Below, one piece after another: positions 1-9,447 of a stretch of 38,962 nt of DNA. The stretch comes from Bacteroidota bacterium. GTDB taxonomy: Bacteria > Bacteroidota > Ignavibacteria > Tepidaquicellales > Tepidaquicellaceae. The stretch's first letter is position 1. The number at the start of each line of letters is the position of its first letter. The stretch spans positions 1-38,962 of the forward strand of contig JAFDZR010000017.1 of assembly GCA_018266875.1 (NCBI GenBank). Reading direction: 5' to 3'. A program made the translations under genes and the position numbers. Below the pieces are notes generated by a model. That model was not told where the DNA came from and did not search any database. It worked only from the letters and a program-made list of their open reading frames with translations.

Positions 1-57
1 ACTTGGATATTATAGTTAAAAATTGCGATAAAATATCCAACTCAAAATTTGCTTCTC

Positions 58-80
58 AAATTTCCCGGACAGGGAAATTT
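58..80 (+). terminator. perfect 9-bp hairpin, possible terminator of an upstream gene
   Basis: AAATTTCCC (58-66) and GGGAAATTT (72-80) pair perfectly around a 5-base loop, followed by a weak T stretch. The stem has only three G-C pairs. It may end transcription arriving from the left of the window. If the open frame ending at 84-86 were a real gene tail, the hairpin would lie inside coding sequence, so only one of the two readings is likely right. Confidence 0.35.
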
Positions 81-213
81 TATTGACGCAATTTATCACG
101 AATTCTTAACGGCAATAATTCACAGGCGGATAGTTTGACAAAATATATAAAAAAGTTTAAAAGATTTTAGTATTAAAGTATTTCTTATGATTAAAATTTT
201 ATTTGGACAGTAT

Positions 214-225
214 TGTTTGCAAACA
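214..225. promoter_or_regulatory. 12-bp perfect palindrome, possible operator
   Basis: TGTTTGCAAACA is fully self-complementary and sits about 145 bases before the start of the 990-aa gene. Such a site could bind a dimeric regulator. No known regulator can be named from it, and one short palindrome in AT-rich DNA may be chance. Confidence 0.25.
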
Positions 226-368
226 CAAAGTTAAACTTAAATTGATGCTTTTTTTAAAAGAAAAATTAATTTAAATTAATGTATTACCTGATAGTATTCC
301 TAAGCAGTGCAACTGTTATGTTTTTTGGTTGATAATTTATTTCTTAAAAAAAATTTAAAAACAATCCT

Positions 369-3341
369 ATGAAAAGAATTTTACTTATTATTGCTTCGTT
401 TTTGTGTTTTGTGTCTGCATCTTTCTCCCAGACTGTAGTTGCATCATATCCGTTCCCGAATTATTCACAGTATAATTCATTCTGGGGAATAACCAGGATA
501 GGTGACACTCTCAGAATAGCAACTGATAATAACGGTAGCATTTACAAAGTCACAACTTCAGCTCTGATTACAGACAGTCTTACGACTCCTTTTGCTTTTA
601 ATCACGGACTGGAGTGGGACGGAACAGGATTCTGGATCGCAGAGGATTTCAGATCAGCAGGCGCGAGGATTTTCAAGATCAACTCTTCAGGGGTGAGAAT
701 TGATTCCATTAATCTCCCTTCCCTTACCGGCGGAGCGACCGGAGGCGTTGGCGATATCTGTCTTAATAACGGCGGATTATGGTTCACTGTCTATTCTCCC
801 GATTTTACAACATATCCCTATGCTTATGCATATAAGATCAATCTGAATACAAGACTGATAACTGATACCATTCCACTCCTTGGAAGACAGGTGCAGGGAA
901 TTGCTGTAAAAGGTGATACGGTTTTTTATGTTAATGATTATTTCCATACTACTCCTTTTGTTGACGTGGAAAGGATTTATGCCTACAGCCTAAGTCAGAG
1001 AGATACTCTATTTTCTTTCCCGACTCCTGATCCTGACGGCGACTGTAATCCGCGTGGACTTTACTGGGACGGACAATACCTCTGGCTTGTTGCCGACAGG
1101 ATCGGAGGAACTGCTTTTCTTTACCGAACTCTCTATAAATATTCAATTACCGGTCAGGGAAATCCGCAGATCACGACAAGTTCAAATTCTGTCAGCTTCG
1201 GTAATACAGTTTTAGGAACCAATTCCGACAGGCAGTTCTCAATAACAAATACTGGAAACGGAAATCTTATAATCTCCGCTTTCAATAATACAAATAATGT
1301 TTTTTCCATTAATCCAAATAATACTCCGGATACTCTGAATCCGAATCAGACGAAGAATTATACTCTCAGATTTACTCCATCTGCATTTGATACTGTTTCC
1401 GGACAATTAAGGATTTCGAGCAATGACGGAGCAACTCCGGTTAAAATTGTGAGTCTTAACGGTAAAGGAATATACAGCGGCAGCAATATTGGCTCTTCAG
1501 TTACTTCTCTGAATTATTCCAACCGGAGAATCAATTCTCTCTCGGGAGGATATTTCAGTATTACAAACAGGGGAAATGCTGTGCTTACATTAAATTCAGT
1601 GACTTTCAATTCACAGAGATTCAGGCTTGATACAACAGGACTTTTGTTTCCTGTCCAGCTCGATACCCAGAAGACACTTGGATTAAGAATATGGTTCAAT
1701 CCCAATGCTGGTTCTGTTTTTAATGATACTGCTACTCTTAATTCAAATGCAGTAAATGATCCGAATCTGAAAATATCTCTTACCGGAACAGGCGTAAATT
1801 CACCTGCTGTGCTCGGAGAAATATTATGGCAGGGTAATATTCCTGATAATCCGAATACATCTTCAGATAATTTTAAAGTCATGTCAATGAAAGAAATATC
1901 AGATGTTAATGACGACGGAATAAATGACATGATGATATCTACTGATAACTACTGGACAATCTGCTACAATGGAAATTCTTCCGTAACGGATGACATCCTC
2001 TGGAAATTCAATACCAGACAAAGTAATAATGTATCCGGATCAGTGGTTTATGAAGACGGAATGCAGATCATAAGTGACATTAACAGCGACGGCGTTCAGG
2101 ATGTTGTGATCGGGACCGGCGGAAACAACGAACTTGTATACGCAATCTCAGGCAGAACCGGAAATCTTATCTGGACCTACGGAGATTCTCTTTTGACTGC
2201 TGACGGGGATGTCAATGGCCTCAGCGTTACCAAAGATTATAACAATGACGGAATAAAAGATATTCTTGTCGCTGCAACAGGTGAAGGAATGGGAAACGGA
2301 AGACATGCAGTGATATGTCTGAATGCTCTGAACGGAAACGTTATTTTTTATGCAACACAGAACGGGGAGTTCACTCACAGTACTTCATCCACCTCGACAG
2401 GCGGAGTAATTGATTTCAGCAGTAACGGAGGACCTTACGGCATCAACGGATTTAATAATTCGGGCGGATCCGTTTGGTCTGTTCCGGTCACAAGTACTGT
2501 TTGGAATCTGAAGGAAATGCAGGATCTTAATAATGACGGAATTACTGATGTTGCGGCATTTATTGGATTCAGCGGAACCGTCAGAATGATATCCGGCGCT
2601 AACGGTTCACTGCTGTGGACAAATGATTTCGGATCCAGCATTGACGGAAATATAAGGTCTGTTCAGGATCTGGACAATAACGGTTTCAAGGATCTTATAT
2701 TCTCAGGTCCGCAGTCGCTTTCCAGAGTTGATTCGAAAACAGCTGTTATCAGATGGACGAATTTTCTTGACAATAATTATATTCACAGCATTGCCGAACT
2801 TTCTGATCTGAATGGTGACGGAATAAATGAAATTGCTGCCGGAACACAAAACAGCAACCTCTATGTCGTAAGAGGCGACAGCGGAACAATACTTTTTTCC
2901 TATAATTTCGGATCGGCTACAACAAACACTGTAGAACAGGTGGCAAAACTGAAAAGTATTGACGGAAATATCAGCAGCGAATTTCTGGGAGGTACAAGAG
3001 CCGGTAAAGTGATCTGTTTCTCCGGCGGACCAAACGGCGTTGTGGGCATTAATAATCTGACTTCTGTAATCCCCGATAAATATTCACTGTATCAGAATTA
3101 TCCGAATCCTTTTAATCCCGTTACCAAAATTAAATTTGATATTGCGAACAGGGAACAGAATGTTAAACTTGTCATATATGATGCGCTGGGAAGAGAAGTA
3201 GCTGTCCTGATCAATCAGAATCTTGCTCCCGGAAGTTACGAAAGCGAATTCCGCGCAGACAATATTGCAAGCGGAATCTATTTTTATAAATTAACCGCAG
3301 GAAGCTTCAGTGAAATTAAAAAAATGTCTGTCCTGAAATAA
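369..3341 (+). CDS. secreted T9SS cargo: ASH-type and FG-GAP repeat protein
   Basis: 990-aa surface or secreted protein of unknown binding role. A signal peptide (about 1-20, cleavage near SFSQ) precedes a beta-propeller-like region (about 25-265). Two tandem ASH/choice-of-anchor-D-like domains follow (about 266-370 and 371-475; motif S-I-T-N-T/R-G-N). Next comes a long FG-GAP/VCBS-type region (about 480-890) with six calcium-loop-like motifs such as DVNDDGINDMM and DLNGDGINEIAA. The last ~85 residues are a type IX sorting domain with YPNPFNPVTKIKF and a GxYFYKL-KKM ending. T9SS exports such proteins through the outer membrane and removes the tail. The next T9SS gene starts 3 bases after the stop, so the two are very likely co-transcribed. 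Ligand and substrate cannot be read from the sequence. Confidence 0.85.
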   Translation: MKRILLIIASFLCFVSASFSQTVVASYPFPNYSQYNSFWGITRIGDTLRIATDNNGSIYKVTTSALITDSLTTPFAFNHGLEWDGTGFWIAEDFRSAGARIFKINSSGVRIDSINLPSLTGGATGGVGDICLNNGGLWFTVYSPDFTTYPYAYAYKINLNTRLITDTIPLLGRQVQGIAVKGDTVFYVNDYFHTTPFVDVERIYAYSLSQRDTLFSFPTPDPDGDCNPRGLYWDGQYLWLVADRIGGTAFLYRTLYKYSITGQGNPQITTSSNSVSFGNTVLGTNSDRQFSITNTGNGNLIISAFNNTNNVFSINPNNTPDTLNPNQTKNYTLRFTPSAFDTVSGQLRISSNDGATPVKIVSLNGKGIYSGSNIGSSVTSLNYSNRRINSLSGGYFSITNRGNAVLTLNSVTFNSQRFRLDTTGLLFPVQLDTQKTLGLRIWFNPNAGSVFNDTATLNSNAVNDPNLKISLTGTGVNSPAVLGEILWQGNIPDNPNTSSDNFKVMSMKEISDVNDDGINDMMISTDNYWTICYNGNSSVTDDILWKFNTRQSNNVSGSVVYEDGMQIISDINSDGVQDVVIGTGGNNELVYAISGRTGNLIWTYGDSLLTADGDVNGLSVTKDYNNDGIKDILVAATGEGMGNGRHAVICLNALNGNVIFYATQNGEFTHSTSSTSTGGVIDFSSNGGPYGINGFNNSGGSVWSVPVTSTVWNLKEMQDLNNDGITDVAAFIGFSGTVRMISGANGSLLWTNDFGSSIDGNIRSVQDLDNNGFKDLIFSGPQSLSRVDSKTAVIRWTNFLDNNYIHSIAELSDLNGDGINEIAAGTQNSNLYVVRGDSGTILFSYNFGSATTNTVEQVAKLKSIDGNISSEFLGGTRAGKVICFSGGPNGVVGINNLTSVIPDKYSLYQNYPNPFNPVTKIKFDIANREQNVKLVIYDALGREVAVLINQNLAPGSYESEFRADNIASGIYFYKLTAGSFSEIKKMSVLK

Positions 3342-3344
3342 TAA

Positions 3345-4634
3345 ATGAATCTTAAAATCCTGATTTTTTATCTGCTAATTTTTTCTTTTGCCGGAAGTGT
3401 TTTGCATTCCCAGACTTTAAGCTGGAGGGCAGTTCCTAATTCACCCTTATCTTCAAGCAGATTTGAAGATATGTTCTTTTTAAATGAAAACACGGGCTGG
3501 ATAGTTCATTATGACGGCAGAACTTTCCGCACAACCAATGGCGGAATCAATTGGATTCTTTCACAGAATATACCGCTGAACAGAAGCGTGGGATTTTTCA
3601 ATTCACAGGAAGGAATTCTCGGAACTCTTGATTCTTCAAAGCCTCTTTTCAGAACAACCAACGGCGGTATAAACTGGATTCAGATCACAAATCTTCCAAA
3701 TCCTTCCCCGAAAGGTATCTGCGGTATATCCATTGTTAATGAAACAACCGCAACTGTAAGCGGGACCTATTACGGTTTTGCCAGGGCATATAAAACTACT
3801 GATAAGGGAATCAGCTGGAATATTATCTTTAATGACACTTCCAAAGCAAGAAGTTTAATAGATAATTATTTCTGGTCTCCTGATTCAGGTCTGATCGCTG
3901 GCGGATATAACATTTCATCTTTTGAAAACGGAAATGCCGTAGTGCTGATGACGACTAACGGAGGCGTCTCCTGGAATACTGTTCACAGCACTGCAAGAAC
4001 AGGAGAGTGGTGCTGGAAAATTAATTTTTATTCTTCCGCAGGAGGCGTAATCAGTATTGAAAGAAATTCCGGTCTGTCTTATTTCTTAAAGACAACTAAC
4101 GGCGGACTGAACTGGACTGAAAAGCCTTTCCTTAATTATGATCAGGAAGGAATCGGATTTTTGAATGAGAATACAGGCTGGATCGGAGGATGGACAGGAC
4201 CGACTTATCGGACTACAAACGGCGGATCTAACTGGTCTCTGGCAGGTTGGGGAATGAATGTGAACAGATTCAGATTTCTATCTGACACTCTCGCTTATGC
4301 GGTAGGGGACAGGGTCTATAAGTACTCTCGTAATCCTGTGGGTATAAACATTGTATCCTCTGAAATTCCCGCGAACTTTGAACTTGATCAGAATTTTCCC
4401 AATCCATTTAATCCCGTTACTGTTATAAGCTATAAAATTTCGGAAGTTGCATTTGTCAGGCTGACAGTTTACGATATACTCGGAAATGAAATATCCGGAC
4501 TTGTAAATGAGAAACAGAATCCGGGATCCTATTCCGCAGTGTTTGACGGAAGTAATTCAGCAGCAGGAGTTTATTTTTATAAACTTGAGGCAGACGGATT
4601 TTCAGATATTAAGAAAATGGTTCTAATAAAATGA
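3345..4634 (+). CDS. secreted T9SS cargo with BNR/Ycf48-like repeats
   Basis: 429-aa exported protein. A signal peptide (about 1-22) is followed by at least six repeats of the type FRTTNGGxNW (for example TTNGGINW twice, TTDKGISW, TTNGGVSW, TTNGGLNW, TTNGGSNW). These are Asp-box/BNR-like turns found in sialidase-, sortilin- and Ycf48-type beta-propellers. The end is a T9SS sorting domain (FPNPFNPVTVI, then GVYFYKL and a KKMVLIK terminus). No glycosidase active site is visible, so the propeller probably binds or displays rather than cleaves. It starts 3 bases after the preceding stop, as second gene of a two-gene unit. No terminator hairpin is evident between its stop and the convergent fmt. 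Confidence 0.85.
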   Translation: MNLKILIFYLLIFSFAGSVLHSQTLSWRAVPNSPLSSSRFEDMFFLNENTGWIVHYDGRTFRTTNGGINWILSQNIPLNRSVGFFNSQEGILGTLDSSKPLFRTTNGGINWIQITNLPNPSPKGICGISIVNETTATVSGTYYGFARAYKTTDKGISWNIIFNDTSKARSLIDNYFWSPDSGLIAGGYNISSFENGNAVVLMTTNGGVSWNTVHSTARTGEWCWKINFYSSAGGVISIERNSGLSYFLKTTNGGLNWTEKPFLNYDQEGIGFLNENTGWIGGWTGPTYRTTNGGSNWSLAGWGMNVNRFRFLSDTLAYAVGDRVYKYSRNPVGINIVSSEIPANFELDQNFPNPFNPVTVISYKISEVAFVRLTVYDILGNEISGLVNEKQNPGSYSAVFDGSNSAAGVYFYKLEADGFSDIKKMVLIK

Positions 4635-4687
4635 AAGAAAGGTCAGACTCTGAAATTTAAACCCGATATTTGAAAAACTGCTTCCGC

Positions 4688-5602
4688 TTATCTGATATTC
4701 AGTCCGTTAAGAAAATCTTTTGCAGACATTTTGTTCTTCCCCTCCGGCTGAAGTTCATTTATTTCAAGTAGAACATCCTTTGTATTTACCATCAATTTTT
4801 TATCGGAAACTGAAACTACACCGGGTTCGGATTCCGATCTGATCTGAGTTAAACTGCTTTTGAATATTTTAATGCTTTTATCATTTAATCTTGTATAAGC
4901 AGCGGGATAAGGCGACAGTCCCCTTATCTGATTATGAATCTTCAAAGCGTTGTTTTCCCATTTTATCAGACAATCCTCTTTGAATATTTTCGGTGCCTTG
5001 GTTGCAAGTGTATCATCCTGTCCGGTTAGCTTAAGACCTTTTCTTCCGGTCTTATCAATCATGTCAATAGTCTTCATTACTACGTCCGCTCCGAGAACTG
5101 CCAATTTATCATGCAAACTGCCGGCATTGTCTTCAGGCAGTATCTGAATTTTTTCCTGAAGAATAATATTTCCTGTATCTACTTTCTTCTCGAGAAAAAA
5201 AGTAGTTACTCCGGTCTCGGTTTCTCCGTTGATTAAAGCTCTGTTGACAGGTGCGGCTCCACGGTATTTCGGCAGCAGTGATGCGTGAAGATTGAAAATT
5301 CCTGAAGTTGGAATTTCGAAAATTATCTCAGGCAGTATTCTGAAAGCGACTACAACAATTAGGTCAGGTTTTAAATCCTTCAGCTGTTTCAGAAAATCTT
5401 TATCGGTCAGATCCTCCGGCTGAAGAAGTTCTATTCCGTTGGAGAGAGAGAATTTTTTTACTTCGGAAAAACCCACTGCCAGTCCTCTTCCTTTTTTCCT
5501 GTCCGGAACGGTAACTGCAGATACAACTTCGTGAATGCTTCTGTTTATTGCTGATAAAGTCGGAACTGCAAATCCCGGCGTGCCCATGAAAATGATTCTC
5601 AT
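4688..5602 (-). CDS. fmt: methionyl-tRNA formyltransferase
   Basis: 304 aa, normal length for the family. The enzyme transfers a formyl group from 10-formyltetrahydrofolate to initiator Met-tRNA in the cytoplasm. The N-terminus carries the Rossmann-like MRIIFMGTPGFAVP motif. The formyl-transfer site HASLLPKYRGAAP lies at 106-118, with Asn104, His106 and Asp142 as the expected catalytic residues. The C-terminal part (about 205-304) fits the OB-fold tRNA-binding domain. It starts 25 bases downstream of def on the same strand, the classic pairing of formylation with deformylation. The ATG start gives the expected N-terminus. Confidence 0.97.
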   Translation of the reverse strand: MRIIFMGTPGFAVPTLSAINRSIHEVVSAVTVPDRKKGRGLAVGFSEVKKFSLSNGIELLQPEDLTDKDFLKQLKDLKPDLIVVVAFRILPEIIFEIPTSGIFNLHASLLPKYRGAAPVNRALINGETETGVTTFFLEKKVDTGNIILQEKIQILPEDNAGSLHDKLAVLGADVVMKTIDMIDKTGRKGLKLTGQDDTLATKAPKIFKEDCLIKWENNALKIHNQIRGLSPYPAAYTRLNDKSIKIFKSSLTQIRSESEPGVVSVSDKKLMVNTKDVLLEINELQPEGKNKMSAKDFLNGLNIR

Positions 5603-5627
5603 AATTTTCCTTTTGTAATATCACTTC

Positions 5628-6194
5628 TCATAACTTAACTGAATTTTTGGAATGAATGTGCAGGTCATAATCAGTTTCTATCTTTCCTTTCCTGATAAGG
5701 TTCAGTTCTTTTTTAATTTCCTTCAGCTTTTCCTTTGGAAGATGATCAATGAATAAAATTCCGTTAAGATGATCAATCTCATGCTGAACGACCCTTGCAG
5801 GAAATCCTTTAAGTTCGGTGATTATTTCATTAAGATCAAAATCATTGTATTTCAGTTTTATCTTATCAGGTCTTTCGACTTCACCTTTTACTTCGGGAAT
5901 GCTCAGACATCCTTCTTCCTCCACTGAAGAGCCTGATGAGGATATTATTTCAGGGTTTATAAGAGTCAGAGGTTTGAAATCTTTATAGTCATCAAGCATT
6001 GAAATGTCCACAACAGCCACAGCTTTATCAACATTGATCTGGGGCGCGGCAATTCCTACACCTGAAGCTTTCTCCATTGTATAAAACATATCCTGTATCA
6101 GTATGATAAAATCAGGATCAATCTTCGTTACGGGTTTGGTCTTCTTTCTGAGAATATCCATCCCGTATGTAGTTATAGGATATTGTTTCGGCAA
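5628..6194 (-). CDS. def: peptide deformylase
   Basis: 188-aa metalloenzyme that removes the formyl group from new protein N-termini. The three family motifs are present: GVGIAAPQ (45-52), EGCLS (94-98, Cys96 metal ligand) and HEIDH (138-142, both His as ligands and Glu139 catalytic). Length and motif order are standard. It is the first gene of a def-fmt unit. The 135-base gap to the divergent mscS holds the promoters for both directions. Confidence 0.97.
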   Translation of the reverse strand: MPKQYPITTYGMDILRKKTKPVTKIDPDFIILIQDMFYTMEKASGVGIAAPQINVDKAVAVVDISMLDDYKDFKPLTLINPEIISSSGSSVEEEGCLSIPEVKGEVERPDKIKLKYNDFDLNEIITELKGFPARVVQHEIDHLNGILFIDHLPKEKLKEIKKELNLIRKGKIETDYDLHIHSKNSVKL

Positions 6195-6250
6195 ATCTTT
6201 GAAATTAAATTTTCTGAGCTCTGCAAATATAATAAATGTGTTTATCTGTA

Positions 6251-6263
6251 TAAAGTAACTTTA
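6251..6263. promoter_or_regulatory. 13-bp palindrome between def and mscS
   Basis: TAAAGT-a-ACTTTA is a perfect odd palindrome in the divergent def/mscS intergenic region. A similar core, TAAAGTT-N5-AACTTTA, occurs at 25221-25239 before the beta-helix gene. The sites could be operators, but AT-rich background makes chance plausible. Confidence 0.25.
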
Positions 6264-6329
6264 AACTTATTATTTTGTGTATTATTTTAAACTTCTATAT
6301 TTTTTAATCATTCCGGGAATATATTATTT

Positions 6330-7199
6330 ATGGGTAACGAATTTTTGATCATTATGGAGGATTACTGGCATGATATTCTGAAGTTCCTGCCGAGGGTGTC
6401 ACTCGCTGTAATCGTTCTGATAGTATTCTTAATTTTAAAAAACAAGACTGCAAAACTGTTCCACAAGAAAGTTATAAAATATTCCAGTGATGTTTTTCTT
6501 GCAGACATAATATCAAAAATTGCAAAATGGGTTTTTTTATTAATCGGATTTATAATAGCTCTTAATATTTTGGGACTTGCCGGTTTTGCCGGCGGAATGG
6601 TAACCGGTGCAGGTATATCAGCTGTTGTCCTCGGTCTGGCTTTTAAGAATATTGGTGAAAATTTTGTCTCGGGAGTTATCCTCGCTTTCCAGAGACCATT
6701 TGAGGTTGGTGACGTAATTGTTTCATCTGAATATACTGGAAGCGTGACTTCCGTTGGCTTGAGAACCACAAACATCAAGACTTTTGACGGAAATGATATT
6801 TATATACCAAACTCTCTTATACTCAATAATCCCCTTATAAATTATTCCAGGGATTCAGTAAGAAGATTTGATTTTACCGTTCAGTTAGATTATGGAATTG
6901 ATGTCAATAAAGTGAGAAAACTCATACTTGAAGTGCTCGGTAATTATGAAGACATTCTGAAAGAACCAAAGTCTGTAGTCAGTATTGACAATCTTACATC
7001 AAATGTAGTTGTCAAATGTTTTTACTGGCTGGATACTGATAAATTGAGAAAATCCCTGCTTGAGACAAAAGGTGAGATCATAGAGTTTTGTCTGGATACT
7101 CTGACAAAAAATAATCTTGACGTATCAGATGTCAGCCAGATCAGGCTTACAAATGATATATTGAAAATTGAATCCGGAAATTTTAAAACTGAAAATTAA
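6330..7199 (+). CDS. MscS-family small-conductance mechanosensitive channel
   Basis: 289-aa inner-membrane protein that should open under membrane tension to release solutes during osmotic downshock. Three hydrophobic segments (about 17-36, 64-84 and 93-115) match MscS topology. The third continues into the Gly/Ala-rich pore helix and the conserved run ending FQRPFEVGD (about 127-135). The beta domain with TFDGNDIYIPNSLI and the C-terminal mixed domain follow. Length matches minimal MscS (E. coli about 286). It begins at ATG 6330; an internal ATG at residue 9 is a possible alternative start. The EF-G-like gene starts 53 bases downstream on the same strand. Confidence 0.92.
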   Translation: MGNEFLIIMEDYWHDILKFLPRVSLAVIVLIVFLILKNKTAKLFHKKVIKYSSDVFLADIISKIAKWVFLLIGFIIALNILGLAGFAGGMVTGAGISAVVLGLAFKNIGENFVSGVILAFQRPFEVGDVIVSSEYTGSVTSVGLRTTNIKTFDGNDIYIPNSLILNNPLINYSRDSVRRFDFTVQLDYGIDVNKVRKLILEVLGNYEDILKEPKSVVSIDNLTSNVVVKCFYWLDTDKLRKSLLETKGEIIEFCLDTLTKNNLDVSDVSQIRLTNDILKIESGNFKTEN

Positions 7200-7252
7200 A
7201 TAAATTAAAAAGATAATTAATTAAATAATTCAAGAAAGGAAAACTAATACGT

Positions 7253-9361
7253 ATGTCTGTAAAATCTGAAAATATCAGGAACATCGCGCTTACCGGTCAC
7301 GGCGGCTGCGGTAAAACCACATTAACAGAAGGTATCCTTTATGCTTCGGGAGTTATAAACAGGTTCGGAAGAATTGAGGACGGGAATACCGTAAGTGATT
7401 ATCACAAAGATGAAATTGAAAAAATGATGTCAATAAATTCAACTCTTACTCATACTCACTGGAAGGATTCCAAAGGAAATGACATTAAGATAAACATAAT
7501 TGACACTCCCGGATTTATGGATTTTGTTGGAGAAGTCAGAGCCGCTTTATATGTAGCGGATACAGCTGTTATTATGGTTGATGCTTTCAAGGGAATTGAG
7601 GTCGGTACAGAATCTTCATTCATGATGACCAATGAATTTGAAAATAATGTGATATTTCTAATAAATAAACTTGATACTGAAAATGCAAATTATGAACACA
7701 CTGTAAATCTTATTAAAGAAAGTTTCGGCTCCAGAGTCGCTGTAGTCCAGTTTCCCGTTAATGAAGGCTCAGGATTTGATGCAGTCATTGACGTGCTGAA
7801 AATGAAAATGCTCAGATTTAAAGATGACGGGAAAGGGGAATATACTGAAGAGGATATTCCCGAACAGCTTCTCGCAAAAGCCAAGGAATTTCATCAGAAT
7901 TTTGTGGAATGTATTGCTGAAGAGGACGAAGAACTGCTGAATAAATTCTTTGAGGAAGGTGCTAATCTCTCAGATAAGGAAATAGAATTCGGACTGCTGA
8001 AAGGTATGCGTGAAAGAAAACTCTTTCCGGTATTCTGCATCAGCGCTTCAAGAAATATCGGCACAAGGGATGTCCTAGATTTTATTTCAAACTATACTGA
8101 ATCTCCAATGGATAAACCAGCAGAGATCGGCAGAAGACCTAACAGTCAAGATCCGATCGAGATACCGCCTAAACTTGATGCAGATCCTGCCATATTTATT
8201 TTCAAAACCGTTTCCGAAAAGAACATCGGCGAACTTTCCTTCTTCAGGGTCTATTCGGGAAAAGTAACTCCGGGTCTTGATCTCATAAATGAAGCAAATG
8301 GGAAAAGCGAAAGACTTTCACAGCTCTATGCAATGAACGGCAAAGACAGAAAGGAAATGAATGAAGTCGTTTGCGGTGATATTGCTGGCGTGGTAAAGCT
8401 GAAAGATACTCATACAAACAATACTCTCAGTTCAAAGAATTATCCCGTTGTACTTCCTGAAATTAATTTCCCGAAGCCGAATATGACTATGGCTATTGTT
8501 GCAAGAAACAAAGGTGATGAGGATAAGATCGCAACTTCGCTTCATTCGCTGCATGAGGAGGATCCTACATTTATTATTCATTACAATACTGAAACTTCTC
8601 AGACTCTTATAAGCGGTCAGGGTGAAATTCATCTCAATACCGTTCTCAACAGAATGAAAAATAAATACAGTCTCGAAGTGGATGTCACTGATCCAAAGAT
8701 CCCTTACAGAGAAACAATTAAATCATCTGTTCATGATTCTGAATTCAAACATAAAAAACAGTCCGGCGGAAGAGGTCAGTTCGGACATGTTCATTTGAAA
8801 ATTGAACCTGTTGAGAGAGGAAAGGGGTTTGAGTTTGTAAATGCAATAGTCGGAGGTGTTGTGCCGGGAAGATTTATTCCCGCTGTTGAAAAAGGTCTTA
8901 TCGAGGTTCTTAATTCAGGCGTACTGATAGGATGTAAAGTAATAGATGTCAGAGTGACTTTGTTTGACGGCTCTTATCATAATGTTGATTCTGATGAGAT
9001 TTCATTCAAGATTGCTGCAGCTCAGGCATTTAAGAAAGGATTTAAGGAAGCAAATCCGGTAATTCTAGAACCAATATATGATGTGGAAGTTGTTTTCCCT
9101 GAGGAATTCATGGGAGCTGTTTCAGGAGATATTTCATCAAGAAGGGGAAGAATTCATGGTATGGATGTTTTCGGAAAACTGCAGAAGATCACTTGTCAGA
9201 TGCCTCTTTCTGAAATGAATGATTATTCTACTAAACTAAGATCCCTTACACAGGGAAGAGGATATTATGACAGGAATTTCTCTCATTATGAAGAAGTGCC
9301 TAAGGAAGTTGAGATGAAAATTATTGCAGATTACGAAAAACAAAGAGCCGAAGTATCCTGA
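7253..9361 (+). CDS. EF-G-like translational GTPase (EF-G2 type)
   Basis: 702 aa with full EF-G architecture (GTPase, domain II, III, IV, V). GTPase motifs are GHGGCGKT (15-22), DTPG (84-87) and NKLD (138-141). The G1 loop is not the AHIDAGKTT of housekeeping EF-G, and the switch I signature RGITI is replaced by KMMSI around residue 60. Domain IV is present (FKHKKQSGGRGQFGHV, KIPYRETI), as is the domain V tail with the GRGYYDRNFSHYEEVP region. This fits the EF-G-like family seen in Thermotogae, Actinobacteria and Bacteroidota, often named fusA2, whose role is less clear than translocation by FusA. AAGAAAGGA at about 7234 is a fair ribosome-binding site. A strong terminator follows. Confidence 0.9.
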   Translation: MSVKSENIRNIALTGHGGCGKTTLTEGILYASGVINRFGRIEDGNTVSDYHKDEIEKMMSINSTLTHTHWKDSKGNDIKINIIDTPGFMDFVGEVRAALYVADTAVIMVDAFKGIEVGTESSFMMTNEFENNVIFLINKLDTENANYEHTVNLIKESFGSRVAVVQFPVNEGSGFDAVIDVLKMKMLRFKDDGKGEYTEEDIPEQLLAKAKEFHQNFVECIAEEDEELLNKFFEEGANLSDKEIEFGLLKGMRERKLFPVFCISASRNIGTRDVLDFISNYTESPMDKPAEIGRRPNSQDPIEIPPKLDADPAIFIFKTVSEKNIGELSFFRVYSGKVTPGLDLINEANGKSERLSQLYAMNGKDRKEMNEVVCGDIAGVVKLKDTHTNNTLSSKNYPVVLPEINFPKPNMTMAIVARNKGDEDKIATSLHSLHEEDPTFIIHYNTETSQTLISGQGEIHLNTVLNRMKNKYSLEVDVTDPKIPYRETIKSSVHDSEFKHKKQSGGRGQFGHVHLKIEPVERGKGFEFVNAIVGGVVPGRFIPAVEKGLIEVLNSGVLIGCKVIDVRVTLFDGSYHNVDSDEISFKIAAAQAFKKGFKEANPVILEPIYDVEVVFPEEFMGAVSGDISSRRGRIHGMDVFGKLQKITCQMPLSEMNDYSTKLRSLTQGRGYYDRNFSHYEEVPKEVEMKIIADYEKQRAEVS

Positions 9362-9447
9362 AACTGATTCAGCTCTTTGATTCTAAGTACCTGAAATACA
9401 AGACTTCTGTGCTTAAATTAGTAAAGTATTAATAAGTAAATAAATCT

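Larger units (their letters stand above)
1..368. other. non-coding lead region upstream of the first T9SS gene
   Basis: AT-rich stretch without a convincing gene. One plus-strand frame is open from the left edge to a stop at 84-86 (about 27 codons). It could be the tail of a gene outside the window, but it is too short to support. Inside lie a hairpin at 58-80 and a 12-bp palindrome at 214-225, listed separately. The rest is probably the promoter and leader of the 369-3341 gene. I see no clear ribosome-binding site before that ATG, which is common in this group. Confidence 0.5.

Noticed and set aside
3-86. Open frame of about 27 codons at the left edge, possible gene tail
   Set aside because: Too short to tell from chance in AT-rich DNA, and it overlaps a terminator-like hairpin at 58-80.
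3345-4634. Sialidase, suggested by the Asp-box repeats
   Set aside because: No FRIP motif or catalytic Arg triad, Tyr and Glu pattern is seen; the repeats alone only show a propeller fold.
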